A stretch of 64,000 nt of DNA from Hydractinia symbiolongicarpus (Eukaryota; Cnidaria; Hydrozoa; Anthoathecata; Hydractiniidae), in NCBI RefSeq assembly GCF_029227915.1, contig NC_079878.1:35367501-35431500 (forward strand), in the 5' to 3' direction. Of this stretch, positions 1 through 11,470 are shown piece by piece (position 1 is the first letter of the stretch; every line of letters starts with the position of its first letter). A program made the position numbers and the translations under genes. The notes under the pieces are model-generated. The model ran no database searches and was not told the DNA's origin. It saw only the letters and a program-made list of their open reading frames with translations.

Positions 1-780
1 TGTAGCTTAAAAGCACTGATACTGTTAGGAATTCAATGAAATGTAGTTTATGTAACTGTGTCTTTTTCCCCAGCGCGCGCTGACGGCTAGGATTGGTCCC
101 AAAGAAAAAAATGACTTATTTATCTAAACTTTTAAATAAAGCGCTATTACAGCGCCCAGTGTAATCGCTGAGTTCCAGCAATCAAGTCAAGTTAAGAATA
201 AAGTTATTTCTTGGAGTACCCTTGCCGCATTTGTTACATTCACAAGGTCAAAGTCCAAAATCAGCTCAATTAAGTCTCACAGTCAATCGTTTCACTGTTA
301 AAAGCGATGCAAGCTAGTAATGTCAGAAAAACATCGCTAAATACATGTTGGTACGAATATGAGACGCAAGCGTTGTACCTAAAACGGACTGATACCGTTA
401 GAAAGTTAATGAAATGTAGTTTTGGAAACTGTCTCTATTTTCTCTGCACGCGCTAACGGCTAGGATTGGTCCAACAGTACAAATTGACTCATTTATCTAA
501 ATTTTCAAATCAAACGCTGCCACAGCGCCCAGTGTAATCGCTGAGATACAGCAATCATGTCACATTAAGAAGAATGTTTTTTTTAGAGTCCAATTGTGTC
601 ATTTATCTTATTTATAAAGTCAAAGTCCAAAATCAGTTCAATTAAGTCTCACAGTCAATCGTTTCACTGTTAAAAGCGATGCAAGCTAGTAATGTCTGAA
701 AAATATCGCTAAATACATGTTGGTACGAATATGAGACGCAAGCGTTGTACCTGAAACGAACTGATACCGTTAGAAAGTCA
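1..780 (+). repeat. Two-monomer block duplicated at 4513-5292
   Basis: This stretch matches 4513-5292 at an offset of 4,512 bp, essentially base for base as read. Both share the rare variants GGTCCCAAAGAAAA, GGAGTACCCTTGCC, TTTCTCTGCACGCGC and the long T-run in GAATGTTTTTTTTAGAG. The match ends near 780, where this copy has ATGAACTGTAG and TTTCTAAGCG while the other has ATGAAATGTAG and TTTCTCAGCACG. The offset is 12 monomers plus about 41 bp, because the oversized monomer at 3066-3478 lies between them. Confidence 0.85.
72..81. repeat. Example of the GC-rich palindrome AGCGCGCGCT
   Basis: A perfect 10-bp palindrome of alternating purine-pyrimidine lying just before the GGCTAGG landmark in most monomers. 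It is the most CpG-dense and most variable point of the monomer, with CACGCGC, GTTCGC, GGGCGC, GCGCACG and GAGCGC variants in different copies. Confidence 0.8.
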
Positions 781-2693
781 ATGAACTGTAGTTTTGGAAA
801 CTGTCTCTATTTTCTAAGCGCGCGCTAACGGCTAGGATTGGTCCCACTGTAACAAATGACTTATTTATCTAAATTGTTAAACAAAGCGCTGCCACAGCGC
901 CCAGTGTAATTGCTGAGATACAGCAATCATGTCAAATTAAGAAGAATGTTATTTTTTAGAGTCCAATTGTGTCATTTATCTCATTTATAAAGTCAAAGTC
1001 CAAAATGAGTTCAATTAAGTCTCACAATCAATCGTTTCACTGTTAAAAGCGGTGCAAGCTAGTAATGTCCGAAAAATATCGCTTAATACATGTTGGTACG
1101 AATATGTGACGCAAGCGTTGTACCTGAAACGGACTGATACGGTTAGAAAGTCAATGAAATGTAGTTTTGGAAACTGTCTCTATTTTCTCAGCGCTCGCTA
1201 ACGGCTAGGATTGGTCCCACAGTAACAAATGACTTATTTATCTAACTTTTTAAATGAAACGCTACCACAGCGCCCAGTGTAATCGCTGAGATACAGCAAT
1301 CATGTCAAAATAAGAAGAATATTATTTTTCAGAGTCCAATTGTGTTATTTATCTCATTTATAAAGTCAAAGTCCAAAATCAGTTCAATTAAGTCTCACAG
1401 TCAATCGTTTCACTGTTAAAAGCGGTGCAAGCTACTAATGTCAGAAAAATATCGCTAAATACATGTTGGTACGAATATGTGACGCAGCTGTTTTAACTCA
1501 AACGGATTGATACCGATAGGAATTTATGGAAATGTAATTTTTGAAACAGTCTCTATTTCTTTACGCGCGCTAAGGGCTAGGATTGGTCCCACAGTAAAAA
1601 ATGGCTTATTTATCTAAATTTTTATTTAAGGCGCTACCACAGCGCCTAGTGTAATCGCTGAGTTCCAGCAATCAAGTCAAGTTAAGAATAAAGTTATTTC
1701 TTGGAGTACACTTGCCTCATTTGTTACATTCACAAGGTCAAAGTCCAAAACCAGTTCAATAAAGTCCCACAGTCAATGGTTTCACTGGTAAAAACGATGC
1801 CACCTAGTAATGTCAAAAGAATATCGCTAAACACATGTTGGTACGAATATGAAACGCAAGCATTGTACCTGAAACGGACTAATACCGTGAGAAAGTCAAT
1901 GAAATGTAGTTTTGGAAACTGTCTCTCTTCTCTGGGCGCGCGCTAACGGCTTGGATTGGTCCCACAGTAACAAATGACTTATTTATATAAATTTTTTAAT
2001 GAAACGCTACCACAGCGCCCAGTGTAATCGCTGAGATACAGCAATCATGTTAATTTAAGAAGAATGCTACTTTTTAGAGTCCAATTGTGTCATTTATCTC
2101 ATTTATAAAGTCAAAGTCCACAATCAGTTCAATTAACTCTCACAGTCAATCGTTTCACTGTTAAAAGCGATGCAAGCTAGTAATGTCAGAAAAATATCGC
2201 TAAATCCATGTTGGTACAAATATGAGACGCAAGCGTTGTACCTGAAACGGAATGATACCGTTAGAAAGTCAATGAAATGTAGTTTTGGAAACTGTCTCCA
2301 TTTTCTCATCGCGCGCTAACGGCTAGGATTGGTCCCACAATAACAAATGAATTATTTATGTAAATTTTTAAATTAAACTCTGCCACAGCGCCCAGTGTAA
2401 TCGCTGAGATACAGCAATCATGTCAAATTAAGAAGAATGTTATTTTTTAGAGTCCAATTGTGTCATTTATCTCATTTATGAAGTCAAACTCCAAAATCAG
2501 TTTAATTAAGTCTCACAGTCAATTGTTTCACTGTTAAAAGCGGTGCAAGCTAGTAATGTCAGAATAATATCGCTAAATACATGTTGGTACGAATATGTGA
2601 CGCAACCGTGGTTACTCAAACGGACTGATACCGTTAGAAAGTCCATGAAATGTAGTTTTTAAATCTGTCTCTATTTCTTCAGCGGGCGCTAAC
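781..2693 (+). repeat. Class II monomers with one class I monomer
   Basis: This stretch holds about five monomers. Most are class II. The copy at 1575-1947 is class I (GAGTTCCAGCAATCAAG, then TTGCCTCATTTGTTACATTC). The monomer starting at 830 has AAATTGTTAAACAAAGCG, like the copies near 37,810 and 41,535. The open reading frame at 1701-1946 is an artefact of the class I copy. Confidence 0.8.
886..900. repeat. Example of the conserved hairpin dyad GCGCTGCCACAGCGC
   Basis: A perfect 6-bp inverted repeat (GCGCTG / CAGCGC) with a 3-base loop. The same site in other monomers reads GCGCTATTACAGCGC or GCGCTACCACAGCGC (5-bp arms). In many class II copies the left arm is ACGCT or ACTCT and the dyad is weakened or lost. 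No function is implied by the sequence alone. Confidence 0.85.
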
Positions 2694-3065
2694 GGCTAGG
2701 ATTGGTCCCACAGTACAAATTGACTTTATTATCTAAATTTTTAAACAAAGCGCTGCCACAGCGCCCTGTGTAACTGCTAAGTTCCAGTAATCAAGTCATA
2801 TTAGGAAGAATGTTATTTCTTGGAGTCCAATTGTGTCATTTATCTCATTTATAAAGTCAATGTGCAAAAACAGTTCAATTAAGTCCCACGGTCAAAATCT
2901 TCACTGTTAAAAGCGATGCAAGCTAGTAATATCAGAAAATATCGCTAAATACATGTTGGTACAAATATGTGACGCAACCGTTGTAGCTTAAAAGCACTGA
3001 TACTGTTAGGAATTCAATGAAATGTAGTTTATGTAACTGTGTCTTTTTCCCCAGCGCGCGCTGAC
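2694..3065 (+). repeat. Representative class III monomer (372 bp)
   Basis: The diagnostic features are CAGTACAAATTGACTT, the hairpin GCGCTGCCACAGCGC, then CCTGTGTAACTGCTAAGTTCC, GTCATATTAGGAAGAATG and AAAGTCAATGTGCAAAAACAG. It ends with the TTGTAGCTTAAAAGC variant and a TTTTTCCCC tract that lead into a class I copy. Other class III copies sit near 4,290, 9,130, 10,250, 13,230, 13,985, 16,580, 20,310, 20,690, 22,545, 25,150, 27,390, 29,260, 32,610, 34,480 and 36,340. Confidence 0.85.
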
Positions 3066-3478
3066 GGCTAGGATTGGTCCCACAGAAAAAAATGACTTAT
3101 TTATCTAAACTTTTAAATAAAGCGCTATTACAGCGCCCAGTGTAATCGCTGAGTTCCAGCAATCAAGTCAAGTTAAGAATAAAGTTATTTCTTGGAGTAC
3201 ACTAATCAAGTCAAATTAGGAAGAATGTTATTTCTTGGAGTCCAATTGTGTCATTTATCTCATTTATAAGGTCAATGTGCAAAAACAGTTCAATTAAGTC
3301 CCACAGTCAAAATCTTCACTGTTAAAAGCGATGCAAGCTAGTAATGTCAGAAAATATCGCTAAATACATGTTGGTACGAATATGTGACGCAACCGTTGTA
3401 GCTTAAAAGCACTGATACTGTTAGGAATTCAATGAAATGTAGTTTATGTAACTGTGTCTTTTTCCCCAGCGCGCTGAC
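3066..3478 (+). repeat. Oversized 413-bp monomer, class I/III chimera
   Basis: The distance between successive GGCTAGG landmarks is 413 bp instead of 372-373. The extra 41-43 bp is an imperfect internal duplication. AATCAAGTCAAGTTAAGAAT begins at 3161 and AATCAAGTCAAATTAGGAAG begins at 3204, each followed by TTATTTCTTGGAGT. The first half is class I and the second half is class III. The parts abut at about 3201-3204 (GAGTACAC then TAATCAAG). This is what one unequal exchange shifted by about 42 bp would produce. Confidence 0.9.
3161..3246 (+). repeat. 43-bp imperfect direct duplication inside a monomer
   Basis: Two adjacent 43-bp segments (3161-3203 and 3204-3246) share AATCAAGTCAA and TTATTTCTTGGAGT. 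They differ by class: the first has GTTAAGAATAAAG (class I) and the second has ATTAGGAAGAATG (class III). They mark the join in the oversized monomer. Confidence 0.88.
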
Positions 3479-3851
3479 GGCTAGGATTGGTCCCACAGAA
3501 AAAAATGACTTATTTATCTAAACTTTTAAATAAAGCGCTATTACAGCGCCCAGTGTAATCGCTGAGTTCCTGCAATCAAGTCAAGTTAAGAATAAAGTTA
3601 TTTCTTGGAGTACACTTGCCGCATTTGTTACATTCACAAGGTCGAAGTCCAAAATCAGCTCAATTAAGTCTCACAGCCAATCGTTTCACTGTTAAAAGCG
3701 ATGCAAGCTAGTAATGTCAGAAAAACATCGCTAAATACATGTTGGTACAAATATGAGACGCAAGCGTTGTACCTGAAACGGAATGATGCCGTTAGAAAGT
3801 CAATGAAATGTAGTTTTGGAAACTGTCTCCATTTTTTCAGCGCGCGCTAAC
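3479..3851 (+). repeat. Representative class I monomer (373 bp)
   Basis: The diagnostic features are CCCACAGAAAAAAATGACTT, AAACTTTTAAATAAAGCGCT, GAGTTCC, CAAGTCAAGTTAAGAATAAAG, GGAGTACACTTGCC and CATTTGTTACATTCAC. It is preceded by the tract GTGTCTTTTTCCCC and ATGTAACTG. The class II GAGATACAG and TTTATAAAG segments are replaced, so class I has a different middle third from class II. Confidence 0.85.
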
Positions 3852-4512
3852 GGCTAGGATTGGTCCCACAATAACAAATGACTTATTTATGTAAATTTTT
3901 AAATTAAACTCTGCCACAGCGCCCAGTGTAATCGCTGAGATACAGCAAACATATCAAAAAAAGAAGAATGTTATTTTTCAGGGTCCAATTGTGTCATTTA
4001 TCTCATTTATGAAGTCAAACTCCAAAATCAGTTTAATTAAGTCTCACAGTCAATCGTTTCACTGTTAAAAGCGGTGCAAGCTAGTAATGTCAGAAAAATA
4101 TCGCTAAATACATGTTGGTACGAATATGTGACGCAACCGTGGTTACTCAAACGGACTGATACCGTTAGAAAGTCCATGAAATGTAGCTTTTAAATCTGTC
4201 TCTATTTCTTCAGCGGGCGCTAACGGCTAGGATTGGTCCCACAGTACAAATTGACTTAATTATCTAAATTTTTAAACAAAGCGCTGCCACAGCGCCCTGT
4301 GTAACTGCTAAGTTCCAGTAATCAAGTCAAATTAGGAAGAATGTTATTTCTTGGAGTCCAATTGTGTCATTTATCTCATTTATAAAGTCAATGTGCAAAA
4401 ACAGTTCAATTAAGTCCCACAGTCAAAATCTTTACTGTTAAAAGCGATGCAAGCTAGTAATGTCAGAAAATATCGCTAAATACATGTTGGTACGAATATG
4501 TGACGCAACCGT

Positions 4513-5292
4513 TGTAGCTTAAAAGCACTGATACTGTTAGGAATTCAATGAAATGTAGTTTATGTAACTGTGTCTTTTTCCCCAGCGCGCGCTGACGGCT
4601 AGGATTGGTCCCAAAGAAAAAAATGACTTATTTATCTAAACTTTTAAATAAAGCGCTATTACAGCGCCCAGTGTAATCGCTGAGTTCCAGCAATCAAGTC
4701 AAGTTAAGAATAAAGTTATTTCTTGGAGTACCCTTGCCGCATTTGTTACATTCACAAGGTCAAAGTCCAAAATCAGCTCAATTAAGTCTCACAGTCAATC
4801 GTTTCACTGTTAAAAGCGATGCAAGCTAGTAATGTCAGAAAAACATCGCTAAATACATGTTGGTACGAATATGAGACGCAAGCGTTGTACCTAAAACGGA
4901 CTGATACCGTTAGAAAGTTAATGAAATGTAGTTTTGGAAACTGTCTCTATTTTCTCTGCACGCGCTAACGGCTAGGATTGGTCCAACAGTACAAATTGAC
5001 TCATTTATCTAAATTTTCAAATCAAACGCTGCCACAGCGCCCAGTGTAATCGCTGAGATACAGCAATCATGTCACATTAAGAAGAATGTTTTTTTTAGAG
5101 TCCAATTGTGTCATTTATCTTATTTATAAAGTCAAAGTCCAAAATCAGTTCAATTAAGTCTCACAGTCAATCGTTTCACTGTTAAAAGCGATGCAAGCTA
5201 GTAATGTCTGAAAAATATCGCTAAATACATGTTGGTACGAATATGAGACGCAAGCGTTGTACCTGAAACGAACTGATACCGTTAGAAAGTCA
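4513..5292 (+). repeat. Second copy of the 1-780 block
   Basis: It matches 1-780 through all rare variants (GGTCCCAAAG, GTACCCTTGCC, CTCTGCACGCGC). After about 5,292 it runs into the single-monomer amplification at 5187-6305. Confidence 0.85.
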
Positions 5293-6305
5293 ATGAAATG
5301 TAGTTTTGGAAACTGTCTCTATTTTCTCAGCACGCGCTAACAGCTAGTATTGGTCCCACAGTAACAAATGAGTTATTTATCTAAATTTTTAAAGGAAACT
5401 CTACCACTGCGCCCAGTGTAATCGCTGAGATGCAGCAATCATGTAAAATTAAGAAGAATGTTATTTTTTAGAGTCCAATTGTGTCATTTATCTCATTTAT
5501 AAAGTCAAAGTCCAAAATCAGTTCAATTAAGTCTCACAGTCAATCGTTTCACTGTTAAAAGCGATGCAAGCTAGTAATGTCTGAAAAATATCGCTAAATA
5601 CATGTTGGTACGAATATGAGACGCAAGCGTTGTACCTGAAACGAACTGATACCGTTAGAAAGTCAATGAAATGTAGTTTTGGAAACTGTCTCTATTTTCT
5701 CAGCACGCGCTAACAGCTAGTATTGGTCCCACAGTAACAAATGAGTTATTTATCTAAATTTTTAAAGGAAACTCTACCACTGCGCCCAGTGTAATCGCTG
5801 AGATGCAGCAATCATGTAAAATTAAGAAGAATGTTATTTTTTAGAGTCCAATTGTGTCATTTATCTCATTTATAAAGTCAAAGACCAAAATCAGTTCAAT
5901 TAAGTCTCACAGTCAATCGTTTCACTGTTAAAAGCGATGCAAGCTAGTAATGTCTGAAAAATATCGCTAAATACATGTTGGTACGAATATGAGACGCAAG
6001 CGTTGTACCTGAAACGAACTGATACCGTTAGAAAGTCAATGAAATGTAGTTTTGGAAACTGTCTCTATTTTCTCAGCACGCGCTAACAGCTAGTATTGGT
6101 CCCACAGTAACAAATGAGTTATTTATCTAAATTTTTAAAGGAAACTCTACCACTGCGCCCAGTGTAATCGCTGAGATGCAGCAATCATGTAAAATTAAGA
6201 AGAATGTTATTTTTTAGAGTCCAATTGTGTCATTTATCTCATTTATAAAGTCAAAGACCAAAATCAGTTCAATTAAGTCTCACAGTCAATCGTTTCACTG
6301 TTAAA
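5187..6305 (+). repeat. Three near-identical tandem copies of one class II monomer
   Basis: Three consecutive 373-bp copies share linked private variants: GTCTGAAAAAT (5207, 5580 and 5953), CAGCACGCGCTAACAGCTAG, AATGAGTTATTT, AAAGGAAACTCTACCACTGCG, GAGATGCAGC and CATGTAAAATT. Copies 2 and 3 also share AAAGACCAAAATC where copy 1 has AAAGTCCAAAATC. This implies stepwise monomer-by-monomer duplication. The run ends where AAAGTGGTGCAAG replaces AAAGCGATGCAAG. Confidence 0.9.
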
Positions 6306-8259
6306 AGTGGTGCAAGCTAGTAATGTCAGAAACATATCGCTGAATACATATTGGTACGAATTTGTGAGTCAACCGTTGTTACTCAAACGTACTGATGCCG
6401 TTAGAAAGTCAATGAAACGTAGTTTTGGAAACTGTCTCTATTTTCTCAGCGCGCGCTAACGGCTAGGATTGGTCCCACAGTAACAAATGACCTTTTTATC
6501 TAAATTTTGAAATGAAACTCTACCACAGCACCCAGTGTAATCGCTGAGATACAGCAATCATGTCACATTAAGAAGAATGTTATTTTTTAGAGTCTAATTG
6601 TGTCATTTATCTCATTTATAAAGTCAAAGTCCTAAATCAGTTCAATTAAGTCTCACAGTCAATCGTTTCACTGTTAAAAGCGATGCAAGCTAGTAATGTC
6701 AGAAAAATATCGCTAAATACATGTTGGTACGAATATGAGACGCAAGCGTTGTACCTGAAACGAACTGATACCGTTAGAAAGTCAATGAAATGTGGTTTTG
6801 GAAACTGTCTCTATTTTCTCAGCGCGCGGTAACGGCTAGTATTGGTCCAACAGTAACAAATGACTTATTTATCTAAATTTTTAAATGAAACGCTACGACA
6901 GCGCCCAATTTAATCGCTGAGTTCCAGCAATCAAGTCAAATTACGAAGAATTTTATTTCTTGAAGTCCAATTGTGTCATTTATCTCATTTATAAGGTCAA
7001 TGTCCAAAATCAGTTCAATTAAGTCCCACATTCAATCGCTTCACGGTTAAAAGCGTTGCAACCTAGTAATGTCAGAAGAACATCGCTTAATACATGTTGG
7101 TACGAATATGTGACGCAACCGTGGTTACTCAAACGGACTGATACCGTTAGAAAGTCCATGAAATGTAGTTTTTAAATCTGTCTCTATTTCTTCAGCGGGC
7201 GCTAACGGCTAGGATTGGTCCCACAGAAAAAAATGACTTATTTATCTAAACTTTTAAATAAAGCGCCATTACAGCGCCCAGTGTAATCGCTGAGTTCCAG
7301 CAATCAAGTCAAGTTAAGAATAAAGTTATTTCTTGGAGTACACTTGCCGCATTTGTTACATTCACAAGGTTAAAGTCCAAAATCAGCTCAATTAAGTCTC
7401 ACAGTCAATCGTTTCACTGTTAAAAGCGATGCAAGCTAGTAATGTCAGAAAAACATCGCTAAATACATGTTGGTACGAATATGAGACGCAAGCGTTGTAC
7501 CTGAAACAGACTGATACCGTTAAAAAGTTAATGAAATGTAGTTTTGAAAACTGTCTCTGTTTTCTCAGCGCGCTAACGGCAAAGATTGGTCCCACAGTAA
7601 CAAATGACTTATTTATCTAAATTTTTAAATGAAACGCTACCTCAGCGCCCAGTGTAATCGCTGAGATACAGCAATCATGTCACATTAAGAAGAATGTTTT
7701 TTTTTAGAGTCCAATTGTGTCATTTATCTCATTTATAAAGTCAAAGTCCAAAATCAGTTCAATTAAGTCTCACAGTCAATCGTTTCACTGTTAAAAGCGA
7801 TGCAAGCTAGTAATGTCAGAAAAATATCGCTAAATACATGTTGGTACGAATATGAGACGCAAGCGTTGTACCTGAAACGAACTGATACCGTTAGAAAGTC
7901 AATGAAATGTAGTTTTGGAAACTGTCTCTATTTTCTCAGCACGCGCTAACAGCTAGTATTGGTCCCACAGTAACAAATGAGTTATTTATCTAAATTTTTA
8001 AAGGAAACTCTACCACAGCACCCAGTGTAATCGCTGAGATACAGCAATCATGTCACATTAAGAAGAATGTTATTATTTAGAGTCTAATTGTGTCATTTAT
8101 CTCATTTATAAAGTCAAAGTCCAAAATCAGTTCAATTAAGTCTCACAGTCAATCGTTTCACTGTTAAAAGCGATGCAAGCTAGTAATGTCAGAAAAATAT
8201 CGCTAAATACATGTTGGTACGAATTTGTGAGTCAACCGTTGTTACTCAAACGGACTGAT
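6306..8259 (+). repeat. Class II monomers plus one of the CCCAATTTAATC subclass
   Basis: Ordinary monomers. The copy around 6,836-7,200 carries the subclass variants ACGACAGCGCCCAATTTAATC and GAATTTTATTTCTTGAAGTCC. A class I copy follows near 7,205-7,400. The overlapping open frames at 7392-7620 on both strands lie inside monomers and carry no gene evidence. Confidence 0.75.
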
Positions 8260-10080
8260 GCCGTTAGAAAGTCAATGAAATGTGGTTTTGGAAACTGTCT
8301 CTATTTTCTCAGCGCGCGCTAACGGCTAGGATTGGTCCCACAGTAACAAATGACCTTTTTATCTAAATTTTGAAATGAAACTCTACCACAGCACCCAGTG
8401 TAATCGCTGAGATACAGCAATCATGTCACATTAAGAAGAATGTTATTTTTTAGAGTCTAATTGTGTCATTTATCTCATTTATAAAGTCAAAGTCCAAAAT
8501 CAGTTCAATTAAGTCTCACAGTCAATCGTTTCACTGTTAAAAGCGATGCAAGCTAGTAATGTCAGAAAAATATCGCTAAATACATGTTGGTACGAATATG
8601 AGACGCAAGCGTTGTACCTGAAACGAACTGATACCGTTAGAAAGTCAATGAAATGTGGTTTTGGAAACTGTCTCTATTTTCTCAGCACGCGGTAACGGCT
8701 AGTATTGGTCCAACAGTAACAAATGACTTATTTATTTAAATTTTTAAATGAAACGCTACGACAGCGCCCAATTTAATCGCTGAGTTCCAGCAATCAAGTC
8801 AAATTACAAAGAATTTTATTTCTTGAAGTCCAATTGTGTCATTTATCTCATTTATAAGGTCAATGTCCAAAATCAGTTCAATTAAGTCCCACATTCAATC
8901 GCTTCACGGTTAAAAGCGTTGCAACCTAGTAATGTCAGAAGAACATCGCTTAATACATGTTGGTACGAATATGTGACGCAACCGTTGTTACTCAAACGGA
9001 CTGATGCCGTTAGAAAGTCCATGAAATGTAGTTTTTAATTCTGTCTCTATTTCTTCAGCGGGCGCTAACGGCTAGGATTGGTCCCACAGTACAAATTGAC
9101 TTAATTATCTAAATTTTTAAACAAAGCGCTGCCACAGCGCCCTGTGTAACTGCTAAGTTCCAGTAATCAAGTCAAATTAGGAAGAATGTTATTTTTTGGA
9201 GTCCAATTGTGTCATTTATCTCATTTATAAAGTCAATGTGCAAAAACAGTTCAATTAAGTCCCACAGTCAAAATCTTCACTGTTAAAAGCGATGCAAGCT
9301 AGTAATGTCAGAAAATATCGCTAAATACATGTTGGCACGAATATGTGACGCAACCGTTGTAGCTTAAAAGGACTGATACCGTTAGAAATTCAATGAAATG
9401 TAGTTTATGTAACTGTGTCTTTTTCCCCTGCGCGCGCTAACGGCTAGGATTGGTCCCACAGAAATAAATGACTTATTTATCTAAACTTTTAAATAAAGCG
9501 CTATTACAGCGCCCAGTGTAATCGCTGAGTTCCAGCAATCAAGTCAAGTTAAGAATAGAGTTATTTCTTGGAGTACGCTAGCCTCATTTGTTACATTCAC
9601 AAGGTCAAAGTCCAAAATCAGTTCAATTAAGACTCACAGTCAATCGTTTCACTGTTAAAAGCGATACAAGCTAGTAATGTCACAAAAATATCGCTAAATA
9701 CATGTTGGTACGAATATGAGACGCAAGCGTTGTACCTGAAACGGACTGATACCGTTGGAAAGTCAATGAAATGTAGTTTTGGAAACTGTCTCTATTTTTT
9801 CAGCACGCGCTAACGGCTAGGATTGGTCCAACAGTTCAAATTGACTCATTTATCTAAATTTTCAAATGAAACGCTGCCACAGCGCTCAGTGCATTCGCTG
9901 AGATACAGCAAGCATGTCATATTAAGAAGAATGTTACTTTTTAGAGTCCAATTGTGTCATTTATCTCATTTATAAAGTCAAAGTCCAAAATCAGTTCAAT
10001 TAAGTCTCACAGTCAATGGTTTTACTGGTAAAAGCGATGCAACCTAGTAATATCAGAAACATATCGCTAATTACATGTTG
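8260..10080 (+). repeat. Distant relative of the 21.6-28.2 kb blocks
   Basis: The order is a class II monomer (GCGGTAACGGCTAGTATTGG), the CCCAATTTAATC subclass, then class III, then class I (GAGTACGCTAGCCTCATTTG). A monomer with ACTCATTTATCTAAATTTTC and TGGTTTTACTGGTAAAAGCG follows. The order and private variants match the blocks near 22.0-23.5, 24.6-26.1 and 26.9-28.2 kb. The offset to the first is about 36 monomers. Confidence 0.75.
8880..9405 (+). repeat. Block repeated at 12981-13506 (offset 4,101 bp)
   Basis: The offset is 11 monomers. Both copies share GTTGCAACCTAGTAATGTCAG, AGTTTTTAATTCTGTCTC, class III features and the rare CATGTTGGCACGAATATG followed by TAGCTTAAAAGGACTG. The match stops at about 9,405 / 13,506, where this copy continues into class I (TTTATGTAACTG) and the other into class II (TTTTGGAAACTG). 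Confidence 0.8.
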
Positions 10081-10102
10081 GTACGAATATGAGACGCAAG
10101 CG

Positions 10103-11470
10103 TTGTTACTCAAACGGACTGATGCCGTTAGAAAGTCCATGAAATGTATTTTTTAAATCTGTCTCAATTTCTTCAGCGCGCGCTAACTGCTAGGATTGGT
10201 CCCACAGTACAAATTGACTTAATTATCTAAATTCTTAAACAAAGCGCTGCCACAGCGCCCTGTGCAACTGCTGAGTTCCAGTAATCAAGTCAAATTAAGA
10301 AGAATGTTATTTTTTGGAGTCCAATTGTGTCATTTATCTCATTTATAAAGCCAATGTGCAAAATCAGTTCAATTAAGTCCCACAGAAAATCTCTTCACGG
10401 TCAAAAGCGATGCAAGCTATTAATGTCAGAAAAATATCGCTAAATACATGTTGGTACGAATATGTGACGCCACCGTTGTAGCTTAAACGGACTGATACCG
10501 TTAGAAATTCAATGAAATTTAGTTTATGTAACTGTGTCTTTTTCCCCAGCGCGCGCTGACAGCTAGGATTGGTCCCACAGAAAAAAATGACTTATTTATC
10601 TAAACTTTTAAATAAAGCGCTACCACAGCGCCCAGTGTAATCGCTGAGTTCCAGCAATCAAGTCAAGTTAAGAATGAAGTTATTTCTTGGAGTACACTTG
10701 CCACATTTGTTACATTTACAAGGTCAAAGTCCTAAATCAGTTCAATTAAGTCTCACAGTCAATCATTTCACTGTTAAAAGCGATGCAAGCTAGTAATGTA
10801 AGAAAAATATCGGTAAATACATGTTGGTACGAATATGAGACGCAAGCGTTGTACCTGAAACGGACTGATTCCTTTAGAAAGTCAATGAAATGTAGTTTTG
10901 GAAACTTTCTCTATTTTCTCAGCGCGCGCTAAAGGCTAGGATTGGTCCCACAGTAACAAATAACTTATTTATTTAAATTTTTAAATGAAACGCTACCACA
11001 GCGTCCAGTGTAATCGCTGAGATACAGCAATCATGTCAAATTAAGAAGAATGTTATTTTTTAGAGTCCAATTGTGTCATTTATCTCATTTATAAAGTCAA
11101 AGTCCAAAATCAGTTCATATGAGTCTCACAGTCAATCGTTTCACTGTTAAAAGCGATGCAACCTAATAATGTCTGAAAAATATCGCTAAATACATGTTGG
11201 TACAAATATGAGACGCAGGCGTTGTACCTGAAACGAACTGATACCGTTAGAAAGTCAATGAAATGTAGTTTTGGAAACTGTCTCTATTTTCTCAGCGCGC
11301 GATAACGGCTAGGATTGGTCCAACAGTACAAATTGACTCATTTATCTAAAATTTCAAATGAAACGCTGCCACAGCGCCCAGTGTAATCGCTTAGATACAG
11401 CAAGCATGTCATATTAAGAAGAATGTTACTTCTTATAGTCCAATTGTGTCATTTATCTCATTTATAAAGT
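10103..11470 (+). repeat. Block repeated at 13831-15198 (offset 3,728 bp)
   Basis: About 3.7 monomers recur ten monomers later. Shared private variants include AAATGTATTTTTTAAATC, CGCGCTAACTGCTAGG, CCCTGTGCAACTGCTG, TGTGACGCCACCGTTG, AAATTTAGTTTATG, GATTCCTTTAGAAAG, CAGCGTCCAGTG, GTTCATATGAGTC and ACTTCTTATAGTCC. A few differences (AATAACTT against AATGACTT, ACCTAATAATG against ACCTATTAATG) show divergence after duplication. Confidence 0.82.

Noticed and set aside
720-740. CENP-B box on the minus strand
   Set aside because: The reverse complement gives TTCGTACCAACATGT, which fits the TTCG-four bases-A start of the box but lacks the required CGGG end (it has ATGT). No complete core was found in the monomers I read.
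830-990. Inverted CCAAT (GGATTGGTCC) plus TTTATAAAG as a promoter in each monomer
   Set aside because: Both motifs are short and expected in AT-rich DNA. Spacing is about 155 bp, class I monomers lack the TATA-like part, and there is no transcript evidence.
1000-1030. RNA polymerase III B box (GTTCAATTA), suggesting a tRNA or SINE origin
   Set aside because: It matches only part of the GTTCRANNC core, no A box lies at the right distance and side, and there is no cloverleaf or 3' tail.
1203-1574. Monomer as an ancient dimer of two ~186-bp halves
   Set aside because: By-eye comparison of the two halves shows only short matches (CACAGT, AAGCG, GTAATG) at inconsistent offsets. A formal self-alignment could revisit this.
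1701-1946. 81-codon open frame as a gene
   Set aside because: It lies inside a class I monomer. Equivalent class I copies have stops, and there is no coding signal beyond length.
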